Assembly: GCF_001544135.1 (NCBI RefSeq)
Contig: NZ_BCPV01000031.1
Location: 1-45,832 of the forward strand
Length of the DNA stretch: 45,832 nt
Direction of reading: 5' to 3'
Source: Geobacillus zalihae NBRC 101842
Lineage (GTDB): Bacteria > Bacillota > Bacilli > Bacillales > Anoxybacillaceae
Positions within the stretch are counted from its first letter, which is position 1. Each line of letters begins with the position of its first letter. The notes under the pieces were generated by a model. It was not told the DNA's origin and did not search any database. It saw nothing but the letters and a program-made list of their open reading frames with translations. The position numbers and the translations under genes were made by a program. Shown here piece after piece: positions 9,237 to 16,781 of the stretch.

Positions 9237-9356
9237 GGAGCTGACCCAAGAGGGTAATGCCCCTTAAACCAAACACAACATATTGCTTTTTATCGACCAT
9301 TTTGCTGCTTCATACAGGAACAAGAAAGGGTGTCCCGGTCTCTTAGGACACCCTTG
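9237..9356. mobile_element. MITE copy A (about 120 bp)
   Basis: The sequence from GGAGCTGACCCAAGAGGG to GGACACCCTTG matches, in inverted orientation, the element at 31378-31499, and both diverge abruptly outside these limits. Shared blocks include CAACATATTG, ACACAAC and the GGGACACCC hairpin. The ends are imperfect terminal inverted repeats; in this copy both ends carry AAGAG, whereas in the other copy both carry AAAAG. There is no transposase, so it is non-autonomous. Confidence 0.6.
9320..9355 (-). terminator. Terminator of the MmpL transporter gene, supplied by the MITE end
   Basis: On the minus strand AAGGGTGTCC pairs with GGACACCCTT around a 10-nt loop and is followed by TTCTTGTT. It lies about 14 bp after the transporter stop codon and is itself the terminal hairpin of MITE copy A. 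Confidence 0.55.
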
Positions 9357-9369
9357 TTGACTCGCCTTC

Positions 9370-12300
9370 TTAACTGATTTTTTGTTGTTCCAGTCCAGCT
9401 GTCTCGCTTGCCGGCTGCCGAAACGGCCACCAGTTCGCGCGGCCGAACGTGCGGACCATGACCGGCACAAACAGCGGCAGAACGACGAGGGCGTAAAGGA
9501 GAAGCCCCGTCAGCACAATCGTCGCGATTTGCAAGAGCGACAAGACGCCGGACGGATACATCGCGGCGAACGTTCCGCCTAAAATGACGGCGGCCGAGAT
9601 GATGACCGTCCCCATATGGCCCATCGCCGACAGCATCGCTTCCTTCACCGGCCGGCCGCGGTATTCGTTGAACCGATCCATGAGGAAGATGCTGTAGTCG
9701 ATGCCAAGCGCCAACAGCAACACAAAGGCGAAGAACGACACCGCCCAGTTCAAGCCGGCATAGCCGAGGCCGTTGACGAAAATGAGTTCGGTGACGGCCA
9801 TCGATGTGTAATATGTCAACACGAGCGACAAGATCAAATAGAGCGGCATGATAAGCGAACGAAGGAGCGCTGCGAGCACGATGGCGATGCCGATCAACAT
9901 CAGCACGGCCGTCCGTTTATAGTCGACGTTTGAGATCGCCTGCAAATCGGCGTACGTGCTTGTGACGCCGCCGACAGCGATCGTCGCGTCTTCCCACTTC
10001 GTCCCTTTCACCGCCCGCTCAGCGGCGGCGTGAATGTCATCCACACGGCTGAGCGCCGATGTCGAATACGGATTTTCTTTTAAAATGACATCAAACGTCA
10101 CGATGCGCCGGTCTTTCGACATATACGCGTCTTTCGCCTGCGCAAAGTCTTTGCTTTCGCGCGCTTCCTTCGGCATGTGCCAGCCAGCCATGTCTTTCTC
10201 CGGCGCCGATGACAAATCGGCTAAATACGTTTCCGCCGTTCCGAGGCCGTCCGCCACTTTATGCAGACCGGACGCGCTTTGGTCCAAGCCGTTTACAAGC
10301 TGGTCGAGCTGGCCGCCAAGGGCGGAGAAATGCTCAAGCAATTGGCGCTGGCCGCCGTTCACTTGCTCAAGCCCTCGGGAGAATTGCGGCAATTGGTCGA
10401 CCGCCTGTTTCTGGCCGTCGGCCGCTTTCGTCAACCCGGCTTCGAGCTCCGAAAGCCCGGCGATGATCCGGTCCAAGCCGCCGTTGACCGCCGCTTGGCC
10501 GGCCGCAAGCTGGGCGAACGAGTCGTTCGCTTTCGCCAAGCCGGCGCGCGCCTGCTCAAGCGCCCCGTTCAACTGTACGAGGCCGTCCGCCATTTCGTTC
10601 GTCTTTTCGGACAAGGCGGCGACCGTCATTTTCGCTCGTTGATATTGGGCGTCTTGCGCGAGCTCCGGGTGCGCCTGTTCGACTTGCGCAAGCATCGCCT
10701 GCACGGCGGCGAGCTGATTGGCGACGGCCTTTAACCCCGCTTCGATTTGCCGGTACTGGCCGCTTAATGCCGACAGCCCTTGTTCCGTCTGCTTGTAGCC
10801 GTCAAGCAGCTGCGTGGCGCCTTCCTGCAACTTTTTCGCATTGTCGCGAAGCGTCACTAAGCCGTTTTGCAGCTCGCCGGCGCCCACCGCTCCACGACGC
10901 ACGCCTTGTTCGATTTGACTAAGGCCGTTTTGCAGCTGGCGCAGACCGTCTTCAAGCCGCTCCGTTCCAGAGACGAGCTGGCCGATGCCGGATGACGCCT
11001 GCTTGAGCTGCGGCGCGGACGAGGACAATTTTTCGCTTGCCGTCTCAAGTCCGGCGCCGATTTTCTCAATCCCCTCTTTGCCGGCGCCGAGGCCGTCTTT
11101 GAGCTGTTTCGCTTGTTCGGTGACATACAGCTCCTGAATCGGCTCTCCGGTCGGACGCGTCGCCGAGCGGACGCTTGCCACGCCATCAACTTTTTCGATC
11201 TCGCGGCTCATTTTCTCTATCAACGCCAGTCCTTCTTCCGAATCAAGTGGCTCTTTGCTTTTTACCACCACCTGCGTCGGCATGGCATCTCCCGGATTGA
11301 AATGATCGGCAATGATGTCAAACGCTTTGACCGAACGATAATGATCGCCGATCTCCTCCATGGAGTCAAACGACAGCTTGCCGTTGTATGTCGCGAGCAC
11401 CGGCACCGTCACAATCCCAACAATCGCCAGCGCCAGAAGCGGACGGGCGAAGGCAAAGCGACCGGCGGCGAGCCAAAGCCGGCTTTGCCCGTGCTCAAGC
11501 TTCCCGCGCACCGGCCAAAACAGCTTCTCGCCAAGCACGGCCATGAAAAACGGCACGAGCGTCACGAGCGCCAAAAGCAGCACCGCGACCCCAACGGCGA
11601 CGGCCGCCGCCGATTGGTACAGCTTAAACGTCGACAACCCGATCGCCGCAAAGCCGATCATGACGGCCAAGCCGCTTGCCGCCACCGTTTTCCCCGCCGT
11701 CCGGTACGTGGCGGCGATCGCCTCCGCCCGGTCGCCGCGCTTCGCCAGTTCTTCTTTAAACCGACTCAGCAGCAAAATGCAATAGTCGGTCCCAATGCCG
11801 AACAACACGGCGACTAAAAACGTCTGCGTAAACGTCGACAACGGAAAGTTGACCTGATCGACCAAAAACGCCACGACTGACTGCGAAACGACGTACGTCG
11901 CCCCGACCACAAGCAGCGGAATGAGCGGCGCTACCGGCGAACGGAACACGGCGAGCAAGACGATTAAAATAAAAACGACGGTGATCCCTTCCGTTTTTTT
12001 CACGCCTGCCTGTGAGCTTGCCACCACATCTTCATCGATCATCCAGCCGCCGGTGAAATAATGCTCGACTTTGACGCCGCTGACGGCTTTATATAAAGCA
12101 TCCGTCAGCTGTTTCGCCGTCCGGCCGGCCGGGTCGATGGTGATGGAAATGAGCATCGTCGTCCCGTCTTTGGAGATGAGTTCTTTTTCGAGCTTCGGGT
12201 TGGCAAACGGCGAGACGATGTTCGTGACATGAAGCTCCTCTTTTTTCTTTTCGAGCGCGTTTACCGCCCGTTCAATCTCTTTTTTGTCATCCGCCGTCAA

Positions 12301-12534
12301 CCCGCCTTTTTGGTAAAAGACAAGCACCGCGGAGCGTTCGTTTTGTTTGTTTTCCTGGCTGTTCGCCTCTTTGATCAGCTTGGCCGCCAATGACGACGAG
12401 TAGCCGTCAGGCACGCTCAACTGCCCTTTCTCGCGGACAAGATCGCCCATGTTCGGCGCCGTCGCCATGAGCACGGCCGCAATGGCGATCCATGCCGCAA
12501 GTACGAGCCATTTTCCTTTGATGATCGCTTTCAT
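9370..12534 (-). CDS. MMPL/RND-family membrane transporter (YdfJ-like) with long coiled-coil extracellular insert
   Basis: 1054 residues. The N-terminal helix (about 7-25) is followed by an extracellular loop and a five-to-six-helix bundle (about 180-360), then a second loop and helix bundle (about 880-1035), the two-fold repeat of RND/MmpL transporters. GTDYCILLLSRFKEE in the first half and GIDYSIFLMDRFNEYRG in the second are the paired family motifs. The second loop is greatly enlarged (about residues 470-790) with heptad-like repeats such as LEDGLRQLQNGLSQIEQG, resembling the coiled-coil domain of YhgE/Pip proteins. The substrate is unknown; a lipid or hydrophobic drug exported by proton motive force is likely. 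Its ATG overlaps the marR stop by 4 bp. Confidence 0.9.
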   Translation of the reverse strand: MKAIIKGKWLVLAAWIAIAAVLMATAPNMGDLVREKGQLSVPDGYSSSLAAKLIKEANSQENKQNERSAVLVFYQKGGLTADDKKEIERAVNALEKKKEELHVTNIVSPFANPKLEKELISKDGTTMLISITIDPAGRTAKQLTDALYKAVSGVKVEHYFTGGWMIDEDVVASSQAGVKKTEGITVVFILIVLLAVFRSPVAPLIPLLVVGATYVVSQSVVAFLVDQVNFPLSTFTQTFLVAVLFGIGTDYCILLLSRFKEELAKRGDRAEAIAATYRTAGKTVAASGLAVMIGFAAIGLSTFKLYQSAAAVAVGVAVLLLALVTLVPFFMAVLGEKLFWPVRGKLEHGQSRLWLAAGRFAFARPLLALAIVGIVTVPVLATYNGKLSFDSMEEIGDHYRSVKAFDIIADHFNPGDAMPTQVVVKSKEPLDSEEGLALIEKMSREIEKVDGVASVRSATRPTGEPIQELYVTEQAKQLKDGLGAGKEGIEKIGAGLETASEKLSSSAPQLKQASSGIGQLVSGTERLEDGLRQLQNGLSQIEQGVRRGAVGAGELQNGLVTLRDNAKKLQEGATQLLDGYKQTEQGLSALSGQYRQIEAGLKAVANQLAAVQAMLAQVEQAHPELAQDAQYQRAKMTVAALSEKTNEMADGLVQLNGALEQARAGLAKANDSFAQLAAGQAAVNGGLDRIIAGLSELEAGLTKAADGQKQAVDQLPQFSRGLEQVNGGQRQLLEHFSALGGQLDQLVNGLDQSASGLHKVADGLGTAETYLADLSSAPEKDMAGWHMPKEARESKDFAQAKDAYMSKDRRIVTFDVILKENPYSTSALSRVDDIHAAAERAVKGTKWEDATIAVGGVTSTYADLQAISNVDYKRTAVLMLIGIAIVLAALLRSLIMPLYLILSLVLTYYTSMAVTELIFVNGLGYAGLNWAVSFFAFVLLLALGIDYSIFLMDRFNEYRGRPVKEAMLSAMGHMGTVIISAAVILGGTFAAMYPSGVLSLLQIATIVLTGLLLYALVVLPLFVPVMVRTFGRANWWPFRQPASETAGLEQQKIS

Positions 12535-12983
12535 GTCGCCTCTTCCACCTCCTGCAGCACGCGGGCCAGCCGCTCATACGTGCGGATGAACGCTTCAATT
12601 TCTTCTTCCGGAAAGCGGGCGATTACTTCTTCGACGAGCCGATAGACGCTCCGGTCCATCTCCTTCACCCATGCTTCCCCGTGCTCTGTCAGCGATAAGA
12701 CGATGACGCGCCGGTCGTTCTCGTCACGGTCGCGGCGCAGCCAGCCTTTGTCGACGAGGCGATTCGTCATCGCCGTCACCGCGCTTTTGTTCACGCCAAA
12801 CATCGCCGCGAGCTCCGTTGACGTGCACGCCCCCCGCCGGCGGATGTAGCGAAGCAAATAATATTGATCGTGCGTCATCTCTTCGCAAAGACTGCCTTTG
12901 ACAAGCGCCGCTCCGCGTTTCATCACGAGAAACGACACGGACAAATAGCGGTCGATCCATTCATCGATGTTTCGTCCCGGCAT
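12531..12983 (-). CDS. MarR-family transcriptional regulator
   Basis: 150 residues with the MarR winged helix: CTSTELAAMFGVNKSAVTAMTNRL is the DNA-reading helix-turn-helix (about 53-76), followed by the wing RRDRDENDRRVIVLSLTEHG. The flanking N- and C-terminal helices form the dimer interface. The ATG follows CGGAGGTGA. It overlaps the MmpL gene by 4 bp, so it most likely represses this two-gene operon and responds to a transported compound. Two 15-bp palindromes of the form GTTCAA-N3-TTGAAC lie directly upstream in its promoter. Confidence 0.92.
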   Translation of the reverse strand: MPGRNIDEWIDRYLSVSFLVMKRGAALVKGSLCEEMTHDQYYLLRYIRRRGACTSTELAAMFGVNKSAVTAMTNRLVDKGWLRRDRDENDRRVIVLSLTEHGEAWVKEMDRSVYRLVEEVIARFPEEEIEAFIRTYERLARVLQEVEEAT

Positions 12984-12999
12984 TGATTCACCTCCGATG

Positions 13000-13073
13000 G
13001 TTCAATCATTGAACAATCAACCAAATTCAACAGTAGATGGAGAGCTGTCATCCATTTTGTTCAACTGTTGAAC
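13000..13073 (-). promoter_or_regulatory. Paired MarR operators
   Basis: GTTCAATCATTGAAC (13000-13014) and GTTCAACTGTTGAAC (13059-13073) are perfect dyads of the form GTTCAA-N3-TTGAAC. A half site ATTCAAC lies between them at about 13025. They sit between the promoter and the marR start codon, where repressor binding would block transcription. Confidence 0.75.
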
Positions 13074-13081
13074 TATTAGTA

Positions 13082-13110
13082 ACGATACCAAGGAAAAAAG
13101 AGAAAGTCAA
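13082..13110 (-). promoter_or_regulatory. Promoter of the marR-mmpL operon
   Basis: TTGACT (13110-13105), 17 nt, then TATCGT (13087-13082) on the minus strand. The first MarR operator begins 8 nt downstream of the -10. Confidence 0.6.
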
Positions 13111-13181
13111 CAAGGAATGTTGCCAAAGGAGAAACCATTCTATCGTCCAATCTGAATAGAGAGGAAATTTTTTCAAATCCA

Positions 13182-13223
13182 TTACATTGCATTCACGAAC
13201 GCTTAACATCTGGCTTGTACAAT
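13182..13223 (+). promoter_or_regulatory. PhoP box and -10 of the alkaline phosphatase gene
   Basis: TT(A/C/T)ACA-type repeats spaced 10-11 nt apart, TTACAT (13182), TTCACG (13192) and TTAACA (13203), lead into TACAAT (13218-13223) as -10. There is no ordinary -35. This matches Bacillus Pho-regulon promoters, where PhoP~P dimers replace the -35 contact. Confidence 0.65.
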
Positions 13224-13261
13224 AAAAATGACAAAATCATCTGAAAAGGGAGAGGAGAACG

Positions 13262-14542
13262 ATGTTCCGATCGAAACGCCGCACCGCTTTGCTCATTGCC
13301 GGGCTGAGCGCCGGACTGACGCTTTATCATGCTAGTCAAGCTGCATGGGCCGCCCCAACGAAACAATCGAAGCCGCCTGAAGTGAAAAATGTCATCCTTT
13401 TTGTCGGCGATGGCATGGGCACCGCGCATCGCAACGCCATTCGCCTCGCTACAAAAGGATTGAGCGGGGAATTGGAAATGGACAGCATGCCGTACAGCGG
13501 CCTCGTCCATACGAACTCTGCCGACGCGAAATCATTCATTACCGACTCCGCCGCGGCGGCGACTGCCATCGCCTCAGGCGTGAAAACATACAACGGCGCC
13601 ATTTCCGTTGATCGACAAGGGAAACCAGTGGAAACGATTTTGGAACAAGCGAAAAAAGCCGGCAAGGCAACAGGGCTTGTCACGACCGCCCAAGTGACGG
13701 ACGCCACACCGGCCGCGTTTGCCGCCCACACCGCCAGTCGTTCGGCGCAAAGCGACATCGCCAAGCAATACATTGAACAAACGAAAGTGGACGTCATTTT
13801 GGGCGGCGGGGAGGATTACTGGTACCCTGATGGAAATCCTGGCTATTACCCCGACCATCCAGCCGAAGATCCGGAAGAAGGAAGCAAAGGCACGCAAGGC
13901 AACTTGGTTGAACGGGCGAAACAATTGGGCTACACGTACGTCCGCACCGCCGATGAGCTGAAACAAGCGTCCGGCCGCAAGCTGCTCGGGCTGTTTGCCA
14001 ATGAGGAAATGTTCCAGCAGCGACCGGAAGGGGAAGGGGATGTGTACAATCCCGTCGTGCCGCTGCCTGATATGACGAAAAAAGCGTTGGATGTGCTGTC
14101 GCAAAACAAAAAAGGCTTTTTCCTCGTGGTCGAAGAAGAAGCCATTGATGAAATGAGCCATGAAAACAACGGATCGCTCATGCTTAAAGCGGGCCAGCAG
14201 CTTGACGAAGCGGTCGCTGTAGCGAAGCAATACGCCAAGCGCCATCGGGATACGCTCGTCCTCGTGCTCGCCGACCATGAATGCGGCGGCTTGACGATCG
14301 AAACGCCGGGCGGCGCCGATGAGTCGGGAGACGGCAAGACGATTTCCGGCGAAGACGGCCCGTTTGCCATCGCTGGTTCTTCGCAAACGTTCGCCCTCGA
14401 CTGGACGACAACGGGCCACACCGCCGCCGATGTGCCGCTGACCGCCATGGGCCCGGGGGCGGAGCGGTTCACCGGCGTGTACGAGAATACACGCATTCAT
14501 GATATTCTTGAAGAATTATTGTTTGGAAAAAGCAAAAGATAA
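13262..14542 (+). CDS. Secreted alkaline phosphatase
   Basis: 426 residues with a signal peptide (MFRSKRRTALLIAGLSAGL..., probable cleavage after AWA at about 30). The catalytic domain shows the metal motif LFVGDGMGTAHR (Asp50), the nucleophile in TDSAAAATA (Ser96), EEEAIDEMSHEN, LADHECGGL and TTGHTAADVP, the Zn/Mg ligand set of the PhoA family. It releases phosphate from organic esters outside the cell. GGGAGAGGAG precedes the ATG. The promoter has a Pho box, and the phoPR genes lie about 29 kb away in this window, so induction by phosphate starvation is likely. It is monocistronic with a strong terminator. Confidence 0.95.
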   Translation: MFRSKRRTALLIAGLSAGLTLYHASQAAWAAPTKQSKPPEVKNVILFVGDGMGTAHRNAIRLATKGLSGELEMDSMPYSGLVHTNSADAKSFITDSAAAATAIASGVKTYNGAISVDRQGKPVETILEQAKKAGKATGLVTTAQVTDATPAAFAAHTASRSAQSDIAKQYIEQTKVDVILGGGEDYWYPDGNPGYYPDHPAEDPEEGSKGTQGNLVERAKQLGYTYVRTADELKQASGRKLLGLFANEEMFQQRPEGEGDVYNPVVPLPDMTKKALDVLSQNKKGFFLVVEEEAIDEMSHENNGSLMLKAGQQLDEAVAVAKQYAKRHRDTLVLVLADHECGGLTIETPGGADESGDGKTISGEDGPFAIAGSSQTFALDWTTTGHTAADVPLTAMGPGAERFTGVYENTRIHDILEELLFGKSKR

Positions 14543-14578
14543 CGCATCCGTGTTTCGGTCGTTGTCCTTCATCGATCT

Positions 14579-14619
14579 CCGATTCCCCGCGAACGAATCG
14601 TTTGCGGGGAATCGGTTTT
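14579..14619 (+). terminator. Rho-independent terminator of the alkaline phosphatase gene
   Basis: CCGATTCCCCGC and GCGGGGAATCGG form a perfect 12-bp stem with a further inner AACG/CGTT pair, followed by TTTTGATT. Confidence 0.85.
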
Positions 14620-14687
14620 GATTCATTGACCTGGATTGCCCAAAGACAAGTGAAAAAATGGTTTTTCATCATCAAAAAGACGTTTCA

Positions 14688-14789
14688 TCAAATCCGACCA
14701 TCAAACTCATCATCGATCGATTGGTTATAGTAGCCATCGATAAAGTATCGCAATGTCTTGAATCTCTCTTCCACTCTTGCCCTCGCCAT
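14688..14789 (-). pseudogene. Possible N-terminal remnant of a CdiI-like immunity protein
   Basis: A 33-codon ORF starts at ATG 14789-14787 with GGGGAGGAG about 6 nt upstream and reads MARARVEERFKTLRYFIDGY, then YNQSIDDEFDGRI and a stop. The TLRYFIDGYYNQ pattern resembles the start of the CdiI immunity fold (a short Leu/Phe helix and then G-Y-[FY]-[NH]-Q). The normal domain is about 90 residues, so this is either a truncated relic or a chance small ORF. No toxin gene is nearby. It is the only coding-like signal in the 14543-14869 gap apart from the preceding terminator. Confidence 0.3.
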
Positions 14790-14869
14790 TCTAGTCTCCT
14801 CCCCTGGCTCAACAAATCGCAATCTCTTCCCCCCGATCAGAAATCAAGCCCGTTTTTCATTGCCGCTCA

Positions 14870-15223
14870 TCACCGCCCCACGCGATAGCCAAGCCACGCC
14901 AGCCACACGCCACACGAATACGTAGCCGCCAAATAAACGACCACCTTCGCCCATTGGCGCTGCTGCATCATTTGCACGCTTTCCCATTTCAACGTCGAAA
15001 ACGTCGTGAACGCGCCCATGAAGCCGGTGCCGACAAGCAGCTTCGTCGCATCGGCGGCGCCGCTTCCGGCGAGCCAGCCAAGCAAAAAGGACCCAAGCAA
15101 GTTGACAATGAGCGTCCCTATGGGAAAACGCGGCGAACGCCGAGCCGCCCAGCGGCTGACGGCATAACGGCAGATGGCGCCAAAAAAACCCCCCATCATC
15201 ACCAATAGCGGTGCGGTCATCAT
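14870..15223 (-). CDS. crcB: Fluoride exporter subunit CrcB/Fluc (second of pair)
   Basis: 117 residues, four transmembrane helices. Family motifs are GGFFGAICRYAVSRW, GTLIVNLLGSFLLGW (the conserved Asn) and GFMGAFTTFSTLKWE (Phe-box and Thr-Ser Na/F path residues). Fluc proteins are dual-topology fluoride channels. Here two adjacent genes encode homologous subunits, the pattern of heterodimeric pairs with opposite orientation. The ATG at 15223 follows AGGAGG by 7 nt and overlaps the stop of the upstream crcB as ATGATG. The same frame stays open far upstream, but that extension only reads out-of-frame sequence of the other crcB. Confidence 0.93.
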   Translation of the reverse strand: MMTAPLLVMMGGFFGAICRYAVSRWAARRSPRFPIGTLIVNLLGSFLLGWLAGSGAADATKLLVGTGFMGAFTTFSTLKWESVQMMQQRQWAKVVVYLAATYSCGVWLAWLGYRVGR

Positions 15224-15609
15224 GCTATTTCCTCCTTTCGCTTTGGATGGGCGGCAACATATCCCGCCCATGCGGCGGCTAGGCCGCCGAACAGGCTGGC
15301 GGCGATATACACGGCCGCCATGCCAAAGCGCCCTTGTTCCATCCATTCCACACATTCGACGCTGAGCGTCGAAAACGTCGTATACGAGCCGATGAACCCG
15401 GTCGTCGCCGCTGTTTTCAGCCACGGCGGCCAAGACGGGCGGCGGGTGAACACCACCGTAAGCCAGCTGAGCAAAAACGAGCCGGTCCAGTTCACCAAAA
15501 GCGTTCCGAGCGGAACCCCTCCCAACCAGGCAGCGGGCACGACAAGACCAACGACATAGCGGACAAGCGCGCCGATCATGCCGGCTGCGCCGACGGCGAG
15601 ATAGACCAA
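15220..15609 (-). CDS. crcB: Fluoride exporter subunit CrcB/Fluc (first of pair)
   Basis: 129 residues, four transmembrane helices. It contains GMIGALVRYVVG, GTLLVNWTGSFLLSW and GFIGSYTTFSTLSVE, the Fluc signature with the conserved Asn and the FSTL motif. It starts at a TTG (15609-15607) with AAGGAGG about 9 nt upstream; an in-frame ATG at 15705 lies inside the riboswitch and is rejected. It pairs with the next gene by a 4-bp overlap, so the two subunits are probably made together and form a heterodimeric fluoride channel. A fluoride riboswitch with an overlapping terminator immediately precedes it. Confidence 0.92.
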   Translation of the reverse strand: MVYLAVGAAGMIGALVRYVVGLVVPAAWLGGVPLGTLLVNWTGSFLLSWLTVVFTRRPSWPPWLKTAATTGFIGSYTTFSTLSVECVEWMEQGRFGMAAVYIAASLFGGLAAAWAGYVAAHPKRKEEIA

Positions 15610-15629
15610 TAACCATCCCTCCTTCGTAA

Positions 15630-15670
15630 AATAAACAGACTCCTGCCGCTTTTCATTTGCAGCAGGAGTC
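15630..15670 (-). terminator. Riboswitch-controlled terminator before crcB
   Basis: On the minus strand GACTCCTGC (15670-15662) pairs with GCAGGAGTC (15646-15638), followed by TGTTTATTTT. The 5' arm is the last part of the fluoride aptamer, so fluoride binding and termination exclude each other. Confidence 0.85.
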
Positions 15671-15716
15671 ATCAGCCGGAAGCCGGCGGTTATGGCGAAC
15701 TCCATCGCCTATAACG
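15662..15716 (-). ncRNA. Fluoride riboswitch (crcB motif)
   Basis: The minus strand reads TATAGGCGATGGAGTTCGCC, then ATAACCGCC and GGCTGATGACTCCTGC, which matches the conserved fluoride aptamer: a GGCGAUGG..CGCC hairpin, the pseudoknot strand AACCGCC, and the GGCUGAUG.CUCCUGC closing segment. Binding of fluoride with Mg ions would stabilise the pseudoknot and prevent the downstream terminator stem, switching on crcB. Position directly before a CrcB pair fits exactly. Confidence 0.93.
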
Positions 15717-15730
15717 TTTTCTTGTTTGTT

Positions 15731-15760
15731 ATTTTACCATATGTCCCCTTCCCATGTGAA
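15731..15760 (-). promoter_or_regulatory. Promoter of the crcB operon
   Basis: TTCACA (15760-15755), 18 nt, TAAAAT (15736-15731) on the minus strand; transcription would start just before the riboswitch. Confidence 0.5.
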
Positions 15761-15868
15761 GGACAGCAAACAGGCGGCATTTTGCCAAAAAAGAAGGCTG
15801 ATTGTGCTAGGCTTCTCTAGTTGAGAAAAGACAGGATTCAGCGGTATTTTTACTCGCCCACCAGTCTT

Positions 15869-16660
15869 CTAGCGGGCGCGGCGAAATCCGTGCTCTTCGA
15901 ACATTTGCAACGCTGGACCGCTTGTCAAATACGAGTAAAACTGTTGCGCCTCCTTGAGATGTTTGCTCGTCTTGACGACACCAAGCGGATAGACGATCGG
16001 GTCGTGCATGCCGCTTGGCACTGCAGCGACGATATTGACGTTCTCCGAGGCGAGCGCGTCCGTCCGGTACACAAATCCGGCGTCGACGTTGCCGGTTTCC
16101 ACATACGTCAACACTTGGCGAACGTCTTTCGCGTACACGAGCTTCGGTGCCACCTTCTCCCACAGCCCCGCCTTCTCCAATGTTTGTTTCGCGTACATAC
16201 CGGCCGGCACCGATTCGGGGATGCCGATGGCGATCCGTTTGGCGCGGATGATGTCATCGAGCGACTGAACCGCTCCTTCCCCTTGTTTTGGCGCAATGAG
16301 GACGAGTTCGTTCGCCAGCACTGTTTTTTCGTGTTTGGAATCGATCAACCCTTCTGCTTTCAATTTTTCAAACGGCTCAGCGGCCGCCGAAAAGAAAAGA
16401 TCGACCGGCGCCCCTTCGGAAATTTGCTTTTGCAACGCGCCCGACGCACCGAAATTGTATTGGATGCGGATGTTCGGATGCTTTCGTTCAAACGCCGTTT
16501 TCGCTTCTTCCAGCGCTTCTTGCAGACTGGCGGCGGCGGAGACGGTGAGCTCCACTTTATCCGCCGGTTTCGTTTGCCCCTTCCCCTCTTTTGAGCCGCT
16601 GTCGCAGCCATACAAGCCGAACAGCAAGAGCAATGCGGCAAGCCATGCGATTTTTCGCAT
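15869..16660 (-). CDS. modA: Molybdate/tungstate-type ABC transporter substrate-binding lipoprotein (ModA/YvgL)
   Basis: 263 residues with a lipoprotein signal (MRKIAWLAALLLLFGLYGC, lipobox LYGC, Cys19). The mature protein has the ModA pattern: LTVSAAASLQEALEE, FNFGASGALQKQI-like YNFGASGALQKQI, GAPVDLFFSAA, IGIPESVPAGMYAKQ and NVDAGFVYRTDAL, the residues around the oxyanion site. It would capture molybdate or tungstate at the outer membrane face. Normally modB and modC follow, but after this stop codon no permease or ATPase is seen, so it is an orphan or uses components elsewhere. The YvgK-like regulator is divergent from it, as in B. subtilis yvgKLM. Confidence 0.9.
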   Translation of the reverse strand: MRKIAWLAALLLLFGLYGCDSGSKEGKGQTKPADKVELTVSAAASLQEALEEAKTAFERKHPNIRIQYNFGASGALQKQISEGAPVDLFFSAAAEPFEKLKAEGLIDSKHEKTVLANELVLIAPKQGEGAVQSLDDIIRAKRIAIGIPESVPAGMYAKQTLEKAGLWEKVAPKLVYAKDVRQVLTYVETGNVDAGFVYRTDALASENVNIVAAVPSGMHDPIVYPLGVVKTSKHLKEAQQFYSYLTSGPALQMFEEHGFRRAR

Positions 16661-16781
16661 CTGTCTCCCCCTTATCTTTTTATATGTAATGATATCTAAT
16701 TATAAATAATAATAAGTAGTTAGGAAAGAAAAATTTTTCCCCATGCGTTCTTTGCGCTACAATGAAAGAAAGGAGGATGGC

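Noticed and set aside
9100-9267. 55-codon plus-strand ORF running into MITE copy A
   Set aside because: No ribosome binding site, no known family; it ends inside the repeat. Considered as a transposase C-terminus (ELTQEGNAP end), but homology between the two MITE copies stops at the repeat boundary.
13574-14500. 308-codon minus-strand ORF antisense to the alkaline phosphatase gene
   Set aside because: Mirror of a gene with complete catalytic motifs; Arg/Leu/Phe-rich translation typical of antisense frames.
15224-15616. N-terminal extension of the second crcB to 15616
   Set aside because: The extension reads the first crcB out of frame; the ATG at 15223 has a strong ribosome site and gives the normal length.
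15780-15868. Possible modB start after modA
   Set aside because: No membrane-protein coding pattern or ribosome site; the sequence leads into the crcB promoter.
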